Below are positions 10,157 through 18,912 of a DNA stretch of 64,000 bases, in pieces. Position numbers and translations under genes: made by a program. Position 1 is the first letter of the stretch. Every line of letters begins with the position of its first letter. The notes under the pieces were generated by a model. That model was not told the DNA's origin, searched no databases, and saw nothing but the letters and a program-made list of their open reading frames with translations. Location: contig NZ_JAAATX020000001.1 of NCBI RefSeq assembly GCF_009908265.2, forward strand, positions 248,001 through 312,000, written 5' to 3'. The DNA is from Paragemmobacter amnigenus (GTDB lineage: Bacteria; Pseudomonadota; Alphaproteobacteria; Rhodobacterales; Rhodobacteraceae).

Positions 10157-11353
10157 ATGCCCACCGATTTCGACACCACCAAGGCGCAGTTCGTCCTGCC
10201 CGAGGGGATCATCTACCTTGACGGCAATTCGCTGGGTCCCCTGCCCAAGGCGGCGGCCGCGCGGGTGGCGCGGACGGTCGAGGCGGAATGGGGCCAGATG
10301 CTGATCACCGGCTGGAACAAGGCCGGATGGATGGACCAGCCCGCGCGGATCGGGGACCGGATCGGGCGGCTGATCGGGGCGGAACCCGGCACGGTGGTGA
10401 TGGGCGACACGCTGTCGATCAAGGTCTATCAGGCGTTGGCCTCGGCACTGGAGATGAACCCGACGCGCCGCGTGATCCTGTCGGATACGGGGAATTTCCC
10501 GTCCGACCTTTACATGGCCGACGGGTTGGTGCGGACGCTGGGCAATGGCTACAGCCTGCGGACGGTGGCACCGGAGGATGTGCTGGACGCAATCGACGAC
10601 ACGGTCGCCGTCACCATGATCACCGAGGTGGACTATCGCACCGGCCGCCGCCACGACATGGGCGCGATCACGGCCAAGGCCCATGCGATGGGCGCGCTGT
10701 CGGTCTGGGATCTGGCCCATTCGGCGGGGGCGCTGCCTGTGGACCTTGCCGGTGTCGGCGCCGATTTCGCGGTGGGCTGCACCTACAAATACCTGAACTC
10801 AGGCCCCGGCGGCCCCGCCTTCATCTATGTCGCCCCGCGCCATGCCGATGCCGCGCGCCCCGCGCTTTCGGGCTGGCTGGGGCACGAGGCCCCCTTTGCC
10901 TTCGACCTTGACTACCGCCCCGGGCGGGGGATCGAACGGATGCGCGTGGGCACCCCGCCCGTGCTGCAACTCGCAGCACTCGAGGCGGCGATGGACATCT
11001 GGGACGGGGTCGACATGGCCGACCTGCGCGCCCGCTCGCTTGCCCTGACCGACCGCTTCATCGCGGGGGTCGAAGGGGCCTGCCCCGACCTGACCCTTGC
11101 CACCCCGCGCGACCATGCGCGGCGCGGCTCGCAGGTCAGCTTCCGCCACCCCGAGGGCTATGCCATCATGCAGGCGCTGATCGCCGCAGGCGTGATCGGC
11201 GACTTCCGCGCCCCCGACATCCTGCGCTTCGGCTTCACCCCGCTCTATATCGGATTTGACGAGGTCGACCGTGCGGTGGACATCCTCGCACGCATCATGG
11301 CGACGGGCGCGTGGGACCGGCCCGAGTTCAAAACCCGCGCGAAGGTCACCTGA
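10157..11353 (+). CDS. kynU: Kynureninase
   Basis: This PLP enzyme cleaves kynurenine to anthranilate and alanine in tryptophan breakdown. The 398-aa protein has IYLDGNSLGPLPKAAA near the N-terminus, a kynureninase hallmark. The PLP-lysine region reads FAVGCTYKYLNSGPGGPAFI and the C-terminus has APDILRFGFTPLYIGFDEV. I chose ATG 10157 because AAGGAG at 10145-10150 is ideally spaced; an in-frame ATG at 10142 would place that site inside the gene. Tryptophan dioxygenase follows, so the pair converts tryptophan to anthranilate. The arylformamidase step (kynB) is not seen here. Confidence 0.95.
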   Translation: MPTDFDTTKAQFVLPEGIIYLDGNSLGPLPKAAAARVARTVEAEWGQMLITGWNKAGWMDQPARIGDRIGRLIGAEPGTVVMGDTLSIKVYQALASALEMNPTRRVILSDTGNFPSDLYMADGLVRTLGNGYSLRTVAPEDVLDAIDDTVAVTMITEVDYRTGRRHDMGAITAKAHAMGALSVWDLAHSAGALPVDLAGVGADFAVGCTYKYLNSGPGGPAFIYVAPRHADAARPALSGWLGHEAPFAFDLDYRPGRGIERMRVGTPPVLQLAALEAAMDIWDGVDMADLRARSLALTDRFIAGVEGACPDLTLATPRDHARRGSQVSFRHPEGYAIMQALIAAGVIGDFRAPDILRFGFTPLYIGFDEVDRAVDILARIMATGAWDRPEFKTRAKVT

Positions 11354-11362
11354 CAATGCCCC

Positions 11363-11425
11363 GAATTTTCTGCGAAAATTCCGCCCACAGGCCCTACCGT
11401 CGCGACGGTCGGGTCGGGGCGGGAT
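11363..11425. repeat. Palindromic repeat (TTC-loop-GAA family) between kynU and kynA
   Basis: A perfect palindrome GAATTTTC-TGC-GAAAATTC at 11363-11381 is identical to the first unit in the crtA tail (44833-44851). An imperfect relative (GGATCCTTC-GCG-GAAAGATC) lies at about 11421-11440, and a small CCGTCGCGACGG palindrome lies between them. The remainder of the 214-base gap to kynA shows no ORF I can support. The kynA ribosome-binding site (GAGGAAAAG) is at its end. Confidence 0.8.
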
Positions 11426-11567
11426 CCTTCGCGGAAAGATCATCCCTCCCCCCGCTCTGCCGTCCGGCTGGCTGGGTCGCGCTCTGGCGGCGGATGGGGC
11501 AGCTTTCGGTACTCGATGCAAAGGATACCGCCTTTCCCTGACCTGAAACCCACAGAGGAAAAGCGAC

Positions 11568-12443
11568 ATGACCGATACCAGACCCAAAGGCTGCCCGATG
11601 CACGCGGCACCCACCCCCTATGACCCCGCCACCGACGGCGCGCAGATGTCCTTCGACGGGCGCATGTCCTATGGCGACTACTTGTCCATCGACACCATCC
11701 TGACCGCCCAGCACTGCCGCACCGATGCCCATGACGAGATGCTGTTCATCATCCAGCACCAGACGTCGGAACTCTGGATGCGCCTTGCCCTGCACGAGAT
11801 CGACGCGGCGCGCAGCATGATCGCCGCCGACCGCGCGCGCGAGGCGTTCAAGATGCTGGCCCGCGTGTCGCGCATCTTCGAACAGCTCAATTCCGCATGG
11901 GACGTGCTGCGCACCATGACACCTTCGGACTATTCGCGCTTCCGCGACGGGCTGGGGCAGTCCTCGGGCTTCCAGTCGTGGCAATACCGGCTGATCGAAT
12001 ATGCGGTGGGCAACCGCAACGCGGCCATGCTGAAACCCCATGCCCACCGTCCCGACATCCTGTCGAAGTTGCAGGCCGAACTGGCGCGGCCCTCGCTCTA
12101 TGACGCGGCCCTTGCCCATGTGGCCCGCCTTGGCCTGCCGGTGCCGCAGGCGGTCCTGACGCGGGACGTGTCGCAGGCATGGGTGGCCGATGACGGGGTG
12201 CGGGCCATGTGGGAAGGCGTCTACCGCGCCCCCGAAACCCATTGGCAGGCCTATGAACTGGCCGAGAAGCTGGTGGATTTCGAGGATTACTTCCGCCGCT
12301 GGCGGTTCAACCACGTCACCACGGTCGAACGCGTGATCGGGTTCAAGCGCGGCACGGGCGGCACCTCGGGTGTGTCCTATCTGCGACGGATGCTGGAGGT
12401 TCAGCTGTTTCCCGAACTCTGGCAGGTGCGCACGACGCTTTGA
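11568..12443 (+). CDS. kynA: Tryptophan 2,3-dioxygenase
   Basis: This haem enzyme opens the indole ring of tryptophan to give N-formylkynurenine, the first step of the kynurenine route. The 291-aa protein has the family blocks [34 protein letters not shown] and the later [20 protein letters not shown] followed by [14 protein letters not shown]. The distal haem-pocket His is in the DEMLFI region's context and the proximal His in the RWRFNH block by family analogy. The start is preceded by GAGGAAAAG. It probably forms a unit with kynU, although 214 bases with palindromes separate them. Confidence 0.95.
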   Translation: MTDTRPKGCPMHAAPTPYDPATDGAQMSFDGRMSYGDYLSIDTILTAQHCRTDAHDEMLFIIQHQTSELWMRLALHEIDAARSMIAADRAREAFKMLARVSRIFEQLNSAWDVLRTMTPSDYSRFRDGLGQSSGFQSWQYRLIEYAVGNRNAAMLKPHAHRPDILSKLQAELARPSLYDAALAHVARLGLPVPQAVLTRDVSQAWVADDGVRAMWEGVYRAPETHWQAYELAEKLVDFEDYFRRWRFNHVTTVERVIGFKRGTGGTSGVSYLRRMLEVQLFPELWQVRTTL

Positions 12444-12457
12444 ATCTTTGACGGCAC

Positions 12458-12512
12458 GGCAGGCAAAGGCTAGCGTTAAGACATCGATGCCCTTTTGCCT
12501 GCCACCGGCAGG
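12458..12512 (+). promoter_or_regulatory. Two competing hairpins in the leader of the L,D-transpeptidase gene
   Basis: GGCAGGCAAA (12458-12467) is perfectly complementary to TTTGCCTGCC (12494-12503). The same CCTGCC segment (12498-12503) can instead pair with GGCAGG (12507-12512) across a 3-base loop. The two structures exclude each other. They lie 14 bases after the kynA stop and 22 bases before the next start. This may simply be a kynA terminator remnant or a leader control element. Confidence 0.4.
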
Positions 12513-12534
12513 AAACCCGACGGATAGACCCTTT

Positions 12535-13335
12535 ATGCGCGCCCTCTTCAGACTTCTGCTTGCCGGCTGCTGTGCCGCCCTGCTCTCTGCCTGTATGCCC
12601 GACCCCAAGATGGTCGAGGCGGGTCTCGCAAAGGCCCCCCCGCCGCAAGAGGTGGACGGGGCCTATCTGGCGACCAAGGACGCCAATATCGACATCCCCG
12701 CCTTGCCGGTGGAGGAGATCCCCGCCCAGTTCCGCCGCCAGTCGGTCTATTTCCCGACCGAAGAGGTGCCGGGCACCATCATCATCAACCCGTCCGAGCG
12801 GGTGCTGCATTACGTGACCGGCAAGAACCAGGCGATCCGCTATGGCATCTCGGTCGGTCGCGCGGGCTTTGAATGGTCGGGAACCGCCATCGTGTCGGAA
12901 AAGAAACCCTGGCCCACCTGGACCCCGCCGCCCGAGATGATCGCCCGCGACCCGAAACTGGCGAAGTGGAAGGACGGCCAGCCGGGCGGCCCGACCAACC
13001 CGCTGGGCGCGCGCGCGATCTATCTGACGACGAACGGGGTGGATTACGGCTACCGCATCCACGGCACGCCGGAATGGCGCTCGATCGGGCGCAATGCCTC
13101 GTCCGGCTGCATCCGGATGATCAATCAGGATGTGATCGACCTCTATTCCCGGATCAAGGGCGGCGAGAAGGTCGTGGTGCTGACGCGTGACGGCCAGTAT
13201 CCGACCCGTCTGGTCCTGCCACCGCCCCCGCCGAAGCCCAAGGTGGAACCCGTGGTGGCCCCCGAGCCGGTGATGCCGCCCCTGCCGGAGCTGCCGCCGC
13301 TCGACCCCGAGCTGGTCGCGCCGAAACCGGTCTGA
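12535..13335 (+). CDS. Lipoprotein L,D-transpeptidase (YkuD domain)
   Basis: This is predicted to act on peptidoglycan in the periplasm, forming L,D cross-links or attaching proteins to the wall. The N-terminus has a lipoprotein signal with lipobox LLSAC, giving lipidated Cys20. The YkuD domain spans about 70-210 and contains the conserved His176 (YRIHGTP) and the catalytic Cys192 in SSGCIRM. The C-terminal 50 residues are strongly Pro/Glu/Val-rich (PPPPKPKVEPVVAPEPV) and probably form an extended wall-spanning tail. ATG 12535 was chosen over upstream starts because only it gives the signal peptide. Confidence 0.88.
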   Translation: MRALFRLLLAGCCAALLSACMPDPKMVEAGLAKAPPPQEVDGAYLATKDANIDIPALPVEEIPAQFRRQSVYFPTEEVPGTIIINPSERVLHYVTGKNQAIRYGISVGRAGFEWSGTAIVSEKKPWPTWTPPPEMIARDPKLAKWKDGQPGGPTNPLGARAIYLTTNGVDYGYRIHGTPEWRSIGRNASSGCIRMINQDVIDLYSRIKGGEKVVVLTRDGQYPTRLVLPPPPPKPKVEPVVAPEPVMPPLPELPPLDPELVAPKPV

Positions 13336-13352
13336 CGCGGGACGCCATGAAG

Positions 13353-13387
13353 AAAGGGGCGCGCGGCCATCCACCGCGCGCCCCTTT
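13353..13387. terminator. Bidirectional terminator
   Basis: A perfect 14-bp stem AAAGGGGCGCGCGG/CCGCGCGCCCCTTT with a 7-base loop lies between the convergent transpeptidase and sugar-isomerase genes. The A/T ends give a short T-run on both strands, so it can serve both genes. Confidence 0.9.
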
Positions 13388-13404
13388 GTCTTGGCAAGCC
13401 GCCC

Positions 13405-14094
13405 TCAGGCCAGCCAGCGGTCGTAATCGCTGACCAGCAGATGGGTCGGCGCGACATCCTCGTCGATCTCCGAGAAACGGCCGATCTTCCTGGACACGAA
13501 GACATTGTCGGTCACGTCGTCATTGACCGTCGACACCTCGCCGATCAGCACATCGCCGCCCTCGCCCCAGAAGGCATGCCAGTCGCCCGGCAGCAGGGTC
13601 ACGCTTTCGCCCGGTGCCAGCAGGATCACCTCGCCGCCCTTGAACGCGCGCGCCACGCCGTCGCAATAGACCACGCCGCCTGCCGTTTCCGAAAAGCTGC
13701 CATCGGGGTTCGACCCGTTCAGACGCACGGCCAGCTTGGCCCCGCCGCGGTTGATGATGTCCTCGGCCTTGACCACATGGGTATGGCAGGGCGAATGCTG
13801 GTCCTTGCGCGAGATCAGCAGCTTTTCGGCATAGCACATGCCCCCGCCCCGCTGCAGGTCCGCCAGCCGCCCGTTGCGCAGGGTAAAGAGGAACAGCCCC
13901 AGCTCGTCAAAGGCCCCCTGCCCGTAATCGGTGATGTCCCAGCCCATGCGCGCGGTGATGATGTTGCCCGCCTGCGCCCGCCGCGCGCGGAACTCGTCGG
14001 GCGACCAATAGGCGAAGGGGGGCAGGACGAAACCGTAGTGGCGGATCATGTCATCCGCCGCCGCCATGATGTCGTTGATGCGCGAGCGTTTCAT
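13405..14094 (-). CDS. D-lyxose/D-mannose isomerase-like cupin protein
   Basis: This resembles the D-lyxose isomerase family of cupin-fold, metal-dependent ketol-isomerases (interconversion of D-lyxose/D-mannose with the ketose). The 229-aa sequence has the likely metal ligands in QHSPCHTHVVKAEDIINRGG and a later cupin block LLPGDWHAFWGEGGDVLIGE. The N-terminus MKRSRINDIMAAADDMIRHYG is typical. ATG 14094 has GGGAGGAA in front; longer forms run into intergenic repeats. I am fairly sure of the family, less of the substrate. Confidence 0.75.
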   Translation of the reverse strand: MKRSRINDIMAAADDMIRHYGFVLPPFAYWSPDEFRARRAQAGNIITARMGWDITDYGQGAFDELGLFLFTLRNGRLADLQRGGGMCYAEKLLISRKDQHSPCHTHVVKAEDIINRGGAKLAVRLNGSNPDGSFSETAGGVVYCDGVARAFKGGEVILLAPGESVTLLPGDWHAFWGEGGDVLIGEVSTVNDDVTDNVFVSRKIGRFSEIDEDVAPTHLLVSDYDRWLA

Positions 14095-14222
14095 CCGTTC
14101 CTCCCGACCTGAAACCGTTTTCATGACCCTAGCCCGCCCCCCGCGCGCGGGCAAGCCGCGCCGCACCGGACCCTGACGCCACAGGGGGGCCGTCTGCCCC
14201 CCAAGGCGCGTGCCGCGCCTTT

Positions 14223-14290
14223 CCCCCCGAGGATATTTCGGGACGGAAAATGCCCGCCCGCATTTTCTGTCCACAAATATCCTCGGGGGG
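14223..14290. repeat. Large nested palindrome (GGATATTT-type intergenic repeat)
   Basis: The outer arms are CCCCCCGAGGATATTT (14223-14238) and its exact complement at 14275-14290. An inner pair (14241-14253 with 14260-14272) contains GAAAATGC/GCATTTTC. The whole 68 bases fold into one long hairpin with a small internal loop. It lies in the 245-base gap between two minus-strand genes, which otherwise shows only GC-rich sequence. A shorter relative of one arm is found inside bchB (60753-60782). Confidence 0.85.
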
Positions 14291-14339
14291 TGAGGCCGCA
14301 GGCCGAGGGGGGGCGAGCCCCCCCCTGTCGCGGGTGCCC

Positions 14340-15134
14340 TCAGGCGCGGCGGGCGAGCGGGGTCGCGCCGTTGCGGTGGGCGGCATAGTCCGCCACCGCC
14401 GCGCCGAAGGCGGTGAAGAGAGGGCGCGAGACGGGATCGCCCGCCGCGTTCCATTCGGGGTGCCACTGCACCGACAGGGTGAAGCCCGGCGCGTCCTTGA
14501 CATAGATCGCCTCGGGCGTGCCGTCGGGGGCCTCGCCGTCGATCACCACGCGGGGGGCGGGGCGGGCGATGCCCTGACCGTGCAGCGTGTTGGTCATCAC
14601 CTCCTCTGCGCCCATCAGGCGGTGGAAGACGCCCCCTTTGGCGAAGCGGACGGGGTGGCGCAGGGCGAATTTCTCCTCGATCGTGCCGTCGGGGGGCATG
14701 CGGTGGTTCATCCGCCCCGGCAGATCGCGGATTTCCGGATGCAGCGTGCCGCCCAGCGCCACGTTCACCTCCTGGAACCCGCGGCAGATGCCGAGGAAGG
14801 GCTGCCCGCGATCGACGCAGGCGCGGATCAGCGGCAGGGTGATGGCGTCGCGGCAGCGGTCGAAGCAGCCATGGGCGGGGGTCTCCTCCTCGCCATATTC
14901 GGACGGGTGGACATTGGGGCGACCGCCCGTCAGCAGGAAGCCGTCGCAGAGGTCCAGCAGTTCGTCCACCGTCACGAAGCGCGGGTCCGACGGGATGATC
15001 AGCGGCAGGCAGCCCGCCACGCCGGCCACCGCTTCGGAATTCATGGTGCCTCCGGCATGGACGGGGTATTCCTGATTGATCAGGTTCATGTTGCCGATGA
15101 TGCCGACGACCGGTCGGCGGGCAGTCCGTGTCAT
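14340..15134 (-). CDS. Class I glutamine amidotransferase, gamma-glutamyl-GABA hydrolase type
   Basis: This is likely to hydrolyse gamma-glutamyl amides (PuuD family, polyamine/ethanolamine-type catabolism). The 264-aa protein has the nucleophile Cys117 in the elbow FLGICRGFQEVNVALGG and the His-Glu pair in SVQWHPEWNAAGDP, the class I triad. The start MTRTARRPVVGIIGNMN at 15134 matches family N-termini; an ATG at 15188 would add 18 poorly matching residues. It is divergent from the DUF305 gene and has no polyamine genes beside it, so the true substrate is uncertain. Confidence 0.82.
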   Translation of the reverse strand: MTRTARRPVVGIIGNMNLINQEYPVHAGGTMNSEAVAGVAGCLPLIIPSDPRFVTVDELLDLCDGFLLTGGRPNVHPSEYGEEETPAHGCFDRCRDAITLPLIRACVDRGQPFLGICRGFQEVNVALGGTLHPEIRDLPGRMNHRMPPDGTIEEKFALRHPVRFAKGGVFHRLMGAEEVMTNTLHGQGIARPAPRVVIDGEAPDGTPEAIYVKDAPGFTLSVQWHPEWNAAGDPVSRPLFTAFGAAVADYAAHRNGATPLARRA

Positions 15135-15284
15135 GTCAGGGTCACCCGTGATTTGCCCGCAGGATACGCAACATTCTTGCGCCGTCAAAGGGGCCTGCGG
15201 CCTGCGCCCTGTGCATCACCGCAGGCTGCGGGTGCGGATGGTGCATTTTCTGCCGCCATTGCCGCTTTTTCACGCCGAGGTGAT

Positions 15285-15309
15285 TTGCCTTCCCTCTGCG
15301 GGAAGGTCG
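15285..15309 (+). promoter_or_regulatory. Candidate CueR-type (MerR family) copper operator/promoter
   Basis: CCTTCCC-N5-GGGAAGG at about 15288-15306 closely resembles the CueR operator of E. coli copA (CCTTCC...GGAAGG). A -35-like TTGCCT (15285-15290) overlaps its left arm in the same way as in copA. The distance to an A/T-rich -10 candidate at about 15310-15316 is 19-20 bases, the long spacer used by MerR-type activators. It lies 45 bases before the DUF305 start. Confidence 0.55.
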
Positions 15310-15351
15310 CAATTGTTACCAGAACGGGAATCCCGCAACCGGAGAGACATC

Positions 15352-15711
15352 ATGAAAGCCGCCATCCTTGCCGCCGCCATCTGCCTTGTGGCCCCCCTGT
15401 CCGCCACGGCGCAGGAGGCCGACGCCCATTCCGGCCATGCAATGCATGGCGACGAAAGCCCCGCGACCATGGCCTTCATGGAGGCCAACGCAAGGATGCA
15501 TGGCGGAATGAACATCGAATTCACCGGCGATGCCGATGTGGATTTCGTGCGCGGCATGATCGCCCACCATCAGGGCGCGATCGACATGGCCCGCATCGTG
15601 CTGGAGCATGGCGACGACGCCGAGGTGAAGAAGCTGGCCGAAGAGATCATCGCCGCGCAGGAGGGCGAGATCGCATGGATGACCGAATGGCTTGAGAAGA
15701 ACGGGGGCTGA
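15352..15711 (+). CDS. Secreted DUF305 protein, possible copper-binding
   Basis: This is a small exported protein of the DUF305 family (ferritin-like helical bundle). MKAAILAAAICLVAPLSATA is a Sec signal peptide. The mature 99 residues are rich in His and Met (HSGHAMHGDE, ARMHGGM) and contain the family core FVRGMIAHHQGAIDMARIVL with His72-His73. DUF305 genes often accompany copper-resistance genes, and the His/Met content fits a copper ligand set. The CueR-like operator upstream supports copper induction. The start has GGAGAGA upstream. The function as a copper chaperone or buffer is inference. Confidence 0.82.
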   Translation: MKAAILAAAICLVAPLSATAQEADAHSGHAMHGDESPATMAFMEANARMHGGMNIEFTGDADVDFVRGMIAHHQGAIDMARIVLEHGDDAEVKKLAEEIIAAQEGEIAWMTEWLEKNGG

Positions 15712-15719
15712 TCCGCCCC

Positions 15720-16928
15720 CTACCCCGCCGCGCGGCCCACCACGGCCGCCGCGGCGGCCAGCCCGCCTGCGCCGAAGGGGATGTCCAGCGCGACCATCCC
15801 CGCCTCCATCACCGCCAGCGCGCCAAGGGTCATGTGGGCATTCACATGGCCCATATGCGCCACGCGCAGGAAGCCGTGATAGGCGGGGTCCGTATCGGCG
15901 GCCATGCCAAGGCCGATGCCCAGCGTGACGCCGCCCTTGTGTTCGGTCCATTCCCGCAGGCGCGTCGCATGGGGCGCGCCGAAGCGCGCCGCCGTCACCG
16001 ACCGGCCGCGATGGGCAGGGTCCGCCACGTTCAGCCCGATCGCCGGATTGCCCGCAGCCCAGCAGTCGAAGGCCGCCCAGACCGCGCGCGCCAGCGCATC
16101 ATGCCGTGCCCAGACCCGCTCCATCCCCTCTTCCTCGAGCAGCATGGTCAGGCTTTCGCGCAGACCGAAGAGGTGGTGGGTGGGCGCGGTCCCGTCCCAG
16201 TATTGCCAGAAGGCCGTGGCATCCGCGCGGGGCGTCCAGTCCCAGTAGGGCGTCCGCAGGTCCGCATCGCGGCAGCGCGCGCGGGCCTTTTCGGAAAACC
16301 AGACAAAGCCGACACCGGGGGGCACCATCAGCCCCTTCTGGCTGGCCGCGACCATCACGTCGACGCCCCAGTCATCCATCCGGAACTCGTCACAGCCCAG
16401 CGACGCGATGCAGTCCACCGCCAGCAGCGCGGGATGGCCCGCCGCATCCATCACCGCGCGCAGGCGGGGGATGTCGGTGCGGATGGTGCTGGCCGTGTCG
16501 ACATGGGTCGTCAGCACCGCCTTGTAGCGATGCGCCCTGTCAGCGCGCAGCGCGGCCTCGACACGGTCGAAATCAACGGGCGAGGATTTGCCGAAATCCA
16601 GCACCTCGACCTCGACCCCCAGCGCGCGGACGGAGTCGGCCCATGACAGGCCAAAGCGGCCCGTGGCAAGGACCAGCGCGCGGTCGCCGCGCGAAAACAG
16701 GTTCATGTTCGCCGCTTCCCAGACGCCATGGCCGTTGGCGATATACATCGCCACATTCTGCGTGGTCCCCGCCACCCGCCGCAGGTCGGGCCAGAGCGTT
16801 TCGACCATCTCGACCAGCGCGCCCTCGTAGATATTGGGCGCGGCGCGGTGCATGGCGGCCAGCACGCGGTCGGGCATCACCGAAGGGCCGGGAATGGCAA
16901 GGTATTGACGGCCGTTCGCAAGGGTCAT
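15720..16928 (-). CDS. Class V aminotransferase, alanine/serine-glyoxylate type
   Basis: This PLP enzyme transfers amino groups between alanine or serine and glyoxylate. The 402-aa protein has the family start YLAIPGPSVMPDRVLAAMHR, AMYIANGHGVWEAAN-type cofactor region, the aspartate block ALLAVDCIASLGCDEFRMD, and the PLP lysine in VAASQKGLMVPPGVGF. The C-terminal FLRVAHMGHVNAHMTLG is typical. In methylotroph-like alphaproteobacteria it serves the serine cycle, but none of those genes are beside it here, so a role in glyoxylate detoxification or purine/glycine metabolism is equally possible. Confidence 0.88.
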   Translation of the reverse strand: MTLANGRQYLAIPGPSVMPDRVLAAMHRAAPNIYEGALVEMVETLWPDLRRVAGTTQNVAMYIANGHGVWEAANMNLFSRGDRALVLATGRFGLSWADSVRALGVEVEVLDFGKSSPVDFDRVEAALRADRAHRYKAVLTTHVDTASTIRTDIPRLRAVMDAAGHPALLAVDCIASLGCDEFRMDDWGVDVMVAASQKGLMVPPGVGFVWFSEKARARCRDADLRTPYWDWTPRADATAFWQYWDGTAPTHHLFGLRESLTMLLEEEGMERVWARHDALARAVWAAFDCWAAGNPAIGLNVADPAHRGRSVTAARFGAPHATRLREWTEHKGGVTLGIGLGMAADTDPAYHGFLRVAHMGHVNAHMTLGALAVMEAGMVALDIPFGAGGLAAAAAVVGRAAG

Positions 16929-17088
16929 GGATGCCTCCGCAGATCAGACCCCAATGGCTATGCAAGCGGCGGGGGAAGGTCAACCGCGACCCGCGCGGCT
17001 TGCCCGTCCTGCCCTTTCGCGCTAACCAGCAGGCAGAGGTCCGCCCGACGGACCGCAGCCCGGACCGCAGCAAAGGCCGTTCCCACCC

Positions 17089-18882
17089 GTGACCGACCCG
17101 CAGGCCACAGCCCCCCATCCCATCGACACGACCGGCGACGGCGATCCGCGCTATGCCTCGCGGCCGCTGTTCCGCAGGCTGTGGGGCCGCTATCTGCGCC
17201 CGCATCTGTGGCTGATGGCGGTCACCTTCGTGGTGATGTCGGTCGAGGGGTCCACCCTCGGCCTGCTGTCCTGGATGATCGAGCCGCTCTTCGACCGTGT
17301 CTTCGCGCCGGGGGGATCGTCGGCGCTGGTCTGGGTGGGGCTGGCGATCTTCGGGCTTTTCGTGCTGCGGGCGGCGACGACGGTGATCTCGCGCTCGCTC
17401 TTGACGCTGGTGTCGGTCCGCATCGCCTCGGCCATGCAGGTGGACATGCTGGCCCATATCCTGCGGCAGGATGGCGGCTTCTTCCAGCGCCACCCGCCCG
17501 GCGCGCTGATGGACCGCGTGCAGGGCGATACCGGCGCGGTGCAGGGCATCTGGCATACGGTGGTGGTGGGCGCGGGGCGCGATCTGGTGGCGCTGGTGGG
17601 CCTTTTCGCCGTGGCGATCGGGATCGACTGGCGCTGGACGCTGGCAGCCCTTGTCGGCGCGCCGCTGCTGATCGTGCCGGCGCTGGTGCTGCAACGCTAT
17701 CTGCGGCGCAAGTCGGCGCAGATGCGCGATGCCGCCGCCGACCGGTCGACCCGTCTGGACGAGATCTTCCACGGCATCAACGCCATCAAGCTGAACCGGC
17801 AAGAGGCCTATCAGACCGGCCGCTTCGTCACCGTCGTCAACCACCTGAACCGCGTCTACCGCAAGGCCGTCGTGGCCGCCCAGACCATGCCCGCCATGAT
17901 CGACATCGTCACCGGCGCGGGCTTCTTCGCCGTCCTCATGCTGGGCGGGCGCGAGGTCGCGGCGGGCGAGCGCACAGTGGGCGAGTTCATGTCCTTCTTC
18001 ACCGCCATGACGCTGACCTTCCAGCCAATCCGGCGGCTGGGCGAGTTGGCGGGCACATGGCAGATCGCGGCGGCCAGCCTTGAACGCATCTTCCGCCTGC
18101 TGGACACCGACACGGCCGAGCCCCGCCCCGATCCGGGCGCCGCGCTGCCGCCGGGCGTGCCGGGGATCGACTTTGCCGATGTCCACTTCTCCTATCCCGG
18201 TGTTCCGGTCCTGAACGGGCTGAGCTTTTCGGCCCCTGCGGGCAAGATGACGGCCATCGTCGGCCCCTCGGGCGCGGGGAAGTCGACGGTGTTCCACCTG
18301 CTCACCGCATTGGCCGAACCGGATGCGGGCACGATCCGTGTGGGCGGGCAGGACGTGCGGGGGCTGTCCCTGCCGGCGCAAAGGTCGCTCTTCGCCACCG
18401 TGGCGCAGGATACGGCGCTGTTCGACGAATCCCTGCGCGAGAATGTGCTGATGGGGCGCGCCGACATCCCTGCGGACCGTCTGCCTGCGGTGATCCGCGC
18501 CGCCCATCTGGAGGATGTGGTGGCAGCCCTTCCTGCGGGCCTCGACAGCCCCGCAGGTCCGCGCGGATCGGCCCTGTCGGGCGGGCAGCGCCAGCGCGTC
18601 GCCATTGCCCGCGCGCTGGTGGCCGATGCGCCCGTGCTCCTGTTGGACGAGGCGACCTCGGCGCTCGACGCGCAGTCCGAGGCGGTGGTGGCCACCGCTC
18701 TGGCCGATCTGGCGCGGGGGCGCACGACGCTGGTGATCGCGCATCGCCTGTCCACCGTGCGCGAGGCGGACCTTATCATCGTGATGGACAGGGGCCGCGT
18801 GGTGGAACAGGGCACGCATGACGAATTGCTGGGCAAGGGCGGGCTTTACGCGGGCCTGCACGCATTGCAGTTCAAGGACTGA
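17089..18882 (+). CDS. ABC exporter, fused membrane and ATPase domains (MsbA-like)
   Basis: This is a half-size ABC exporter that would work as a homodimer in the inner membrane. The N-terminal transmembrane domain (about 25-325) has six hydrophobic segments. The ATPase domain has Walker A VGPSGAGKST, the signature ALSGGQRQRVAIARAL, Walker B PVLLLDEATSALDAQ and the H-loop IAHRLSTV. Size (597 aa) and layout match MsbA-type lipid or drug exporters. The start is GTG 17089, preceded by AAAGG at 17072-17076, since no ATG gives a full first segment. The cargo is unknown. It is divergent from the aminotransferase. Confidence 0.88.
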   Translation: MTDPQATAPHPIDTTGDGDPRYASRPLFRRLWGRYLRPHLWLMAVTFVVMSVEGSTLGLLSWMIEPLFDRVFAPGGSSALVWVGLAIFGLFVLRAATTVISRSLLTLVSVRIASAMQVDMLAHILRQDGGFFQRHPPGALMDRVQGDTGAVQGIWHTVVVGAGRDLVALVGLFAVAIGIDWRWTLAALVGAPLLIVPALVLQRYLRRKSAQMRDAAADRSTRLDEIFHGINAIKLNRQEAYQTGRFVTVVNHLNRVYRKAVVAAQTMPAMIDIVTGAGFFAVLMLGGREVAAGERTVGEFMSFFTAMTLTFQPIRRLGELAGTWQIAAASLERIFRLLDTDTAEPRPDPGAALPPGVPGIDFADVHFSYPGVPVLNGLSFSAPAGKMTAIVGPSGAGKSTVFHLLTALAEPDAGTIRVGGQDVRGLSLPAQRSLFATVAQDTALFDESLRENVLMGRADIPADRLPAVIRAAHLEDVVAALPAGLDSPAGPRGSALSGGQRQRVAIARALVADAPVLLLDEATSALDAQSEAVVATALADLARGRTTLVIAHRLSTVREADLIIVMDRGRVVEQGTHDELLGKGGLYAGLHALQFKD

Positions 18883-18912
18883 CGCCTATCTTCACGGCGG
18901 AAGGAGACAGCG

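Noticed and set aside
16573-18861. A 762-codon minus-strand frame opposite the ABC exporter
   Set aside because: Its composition is Arg/His/Gly-rich and unlike a protein; the plus strand has Walker A, signature and Walker B motifs.
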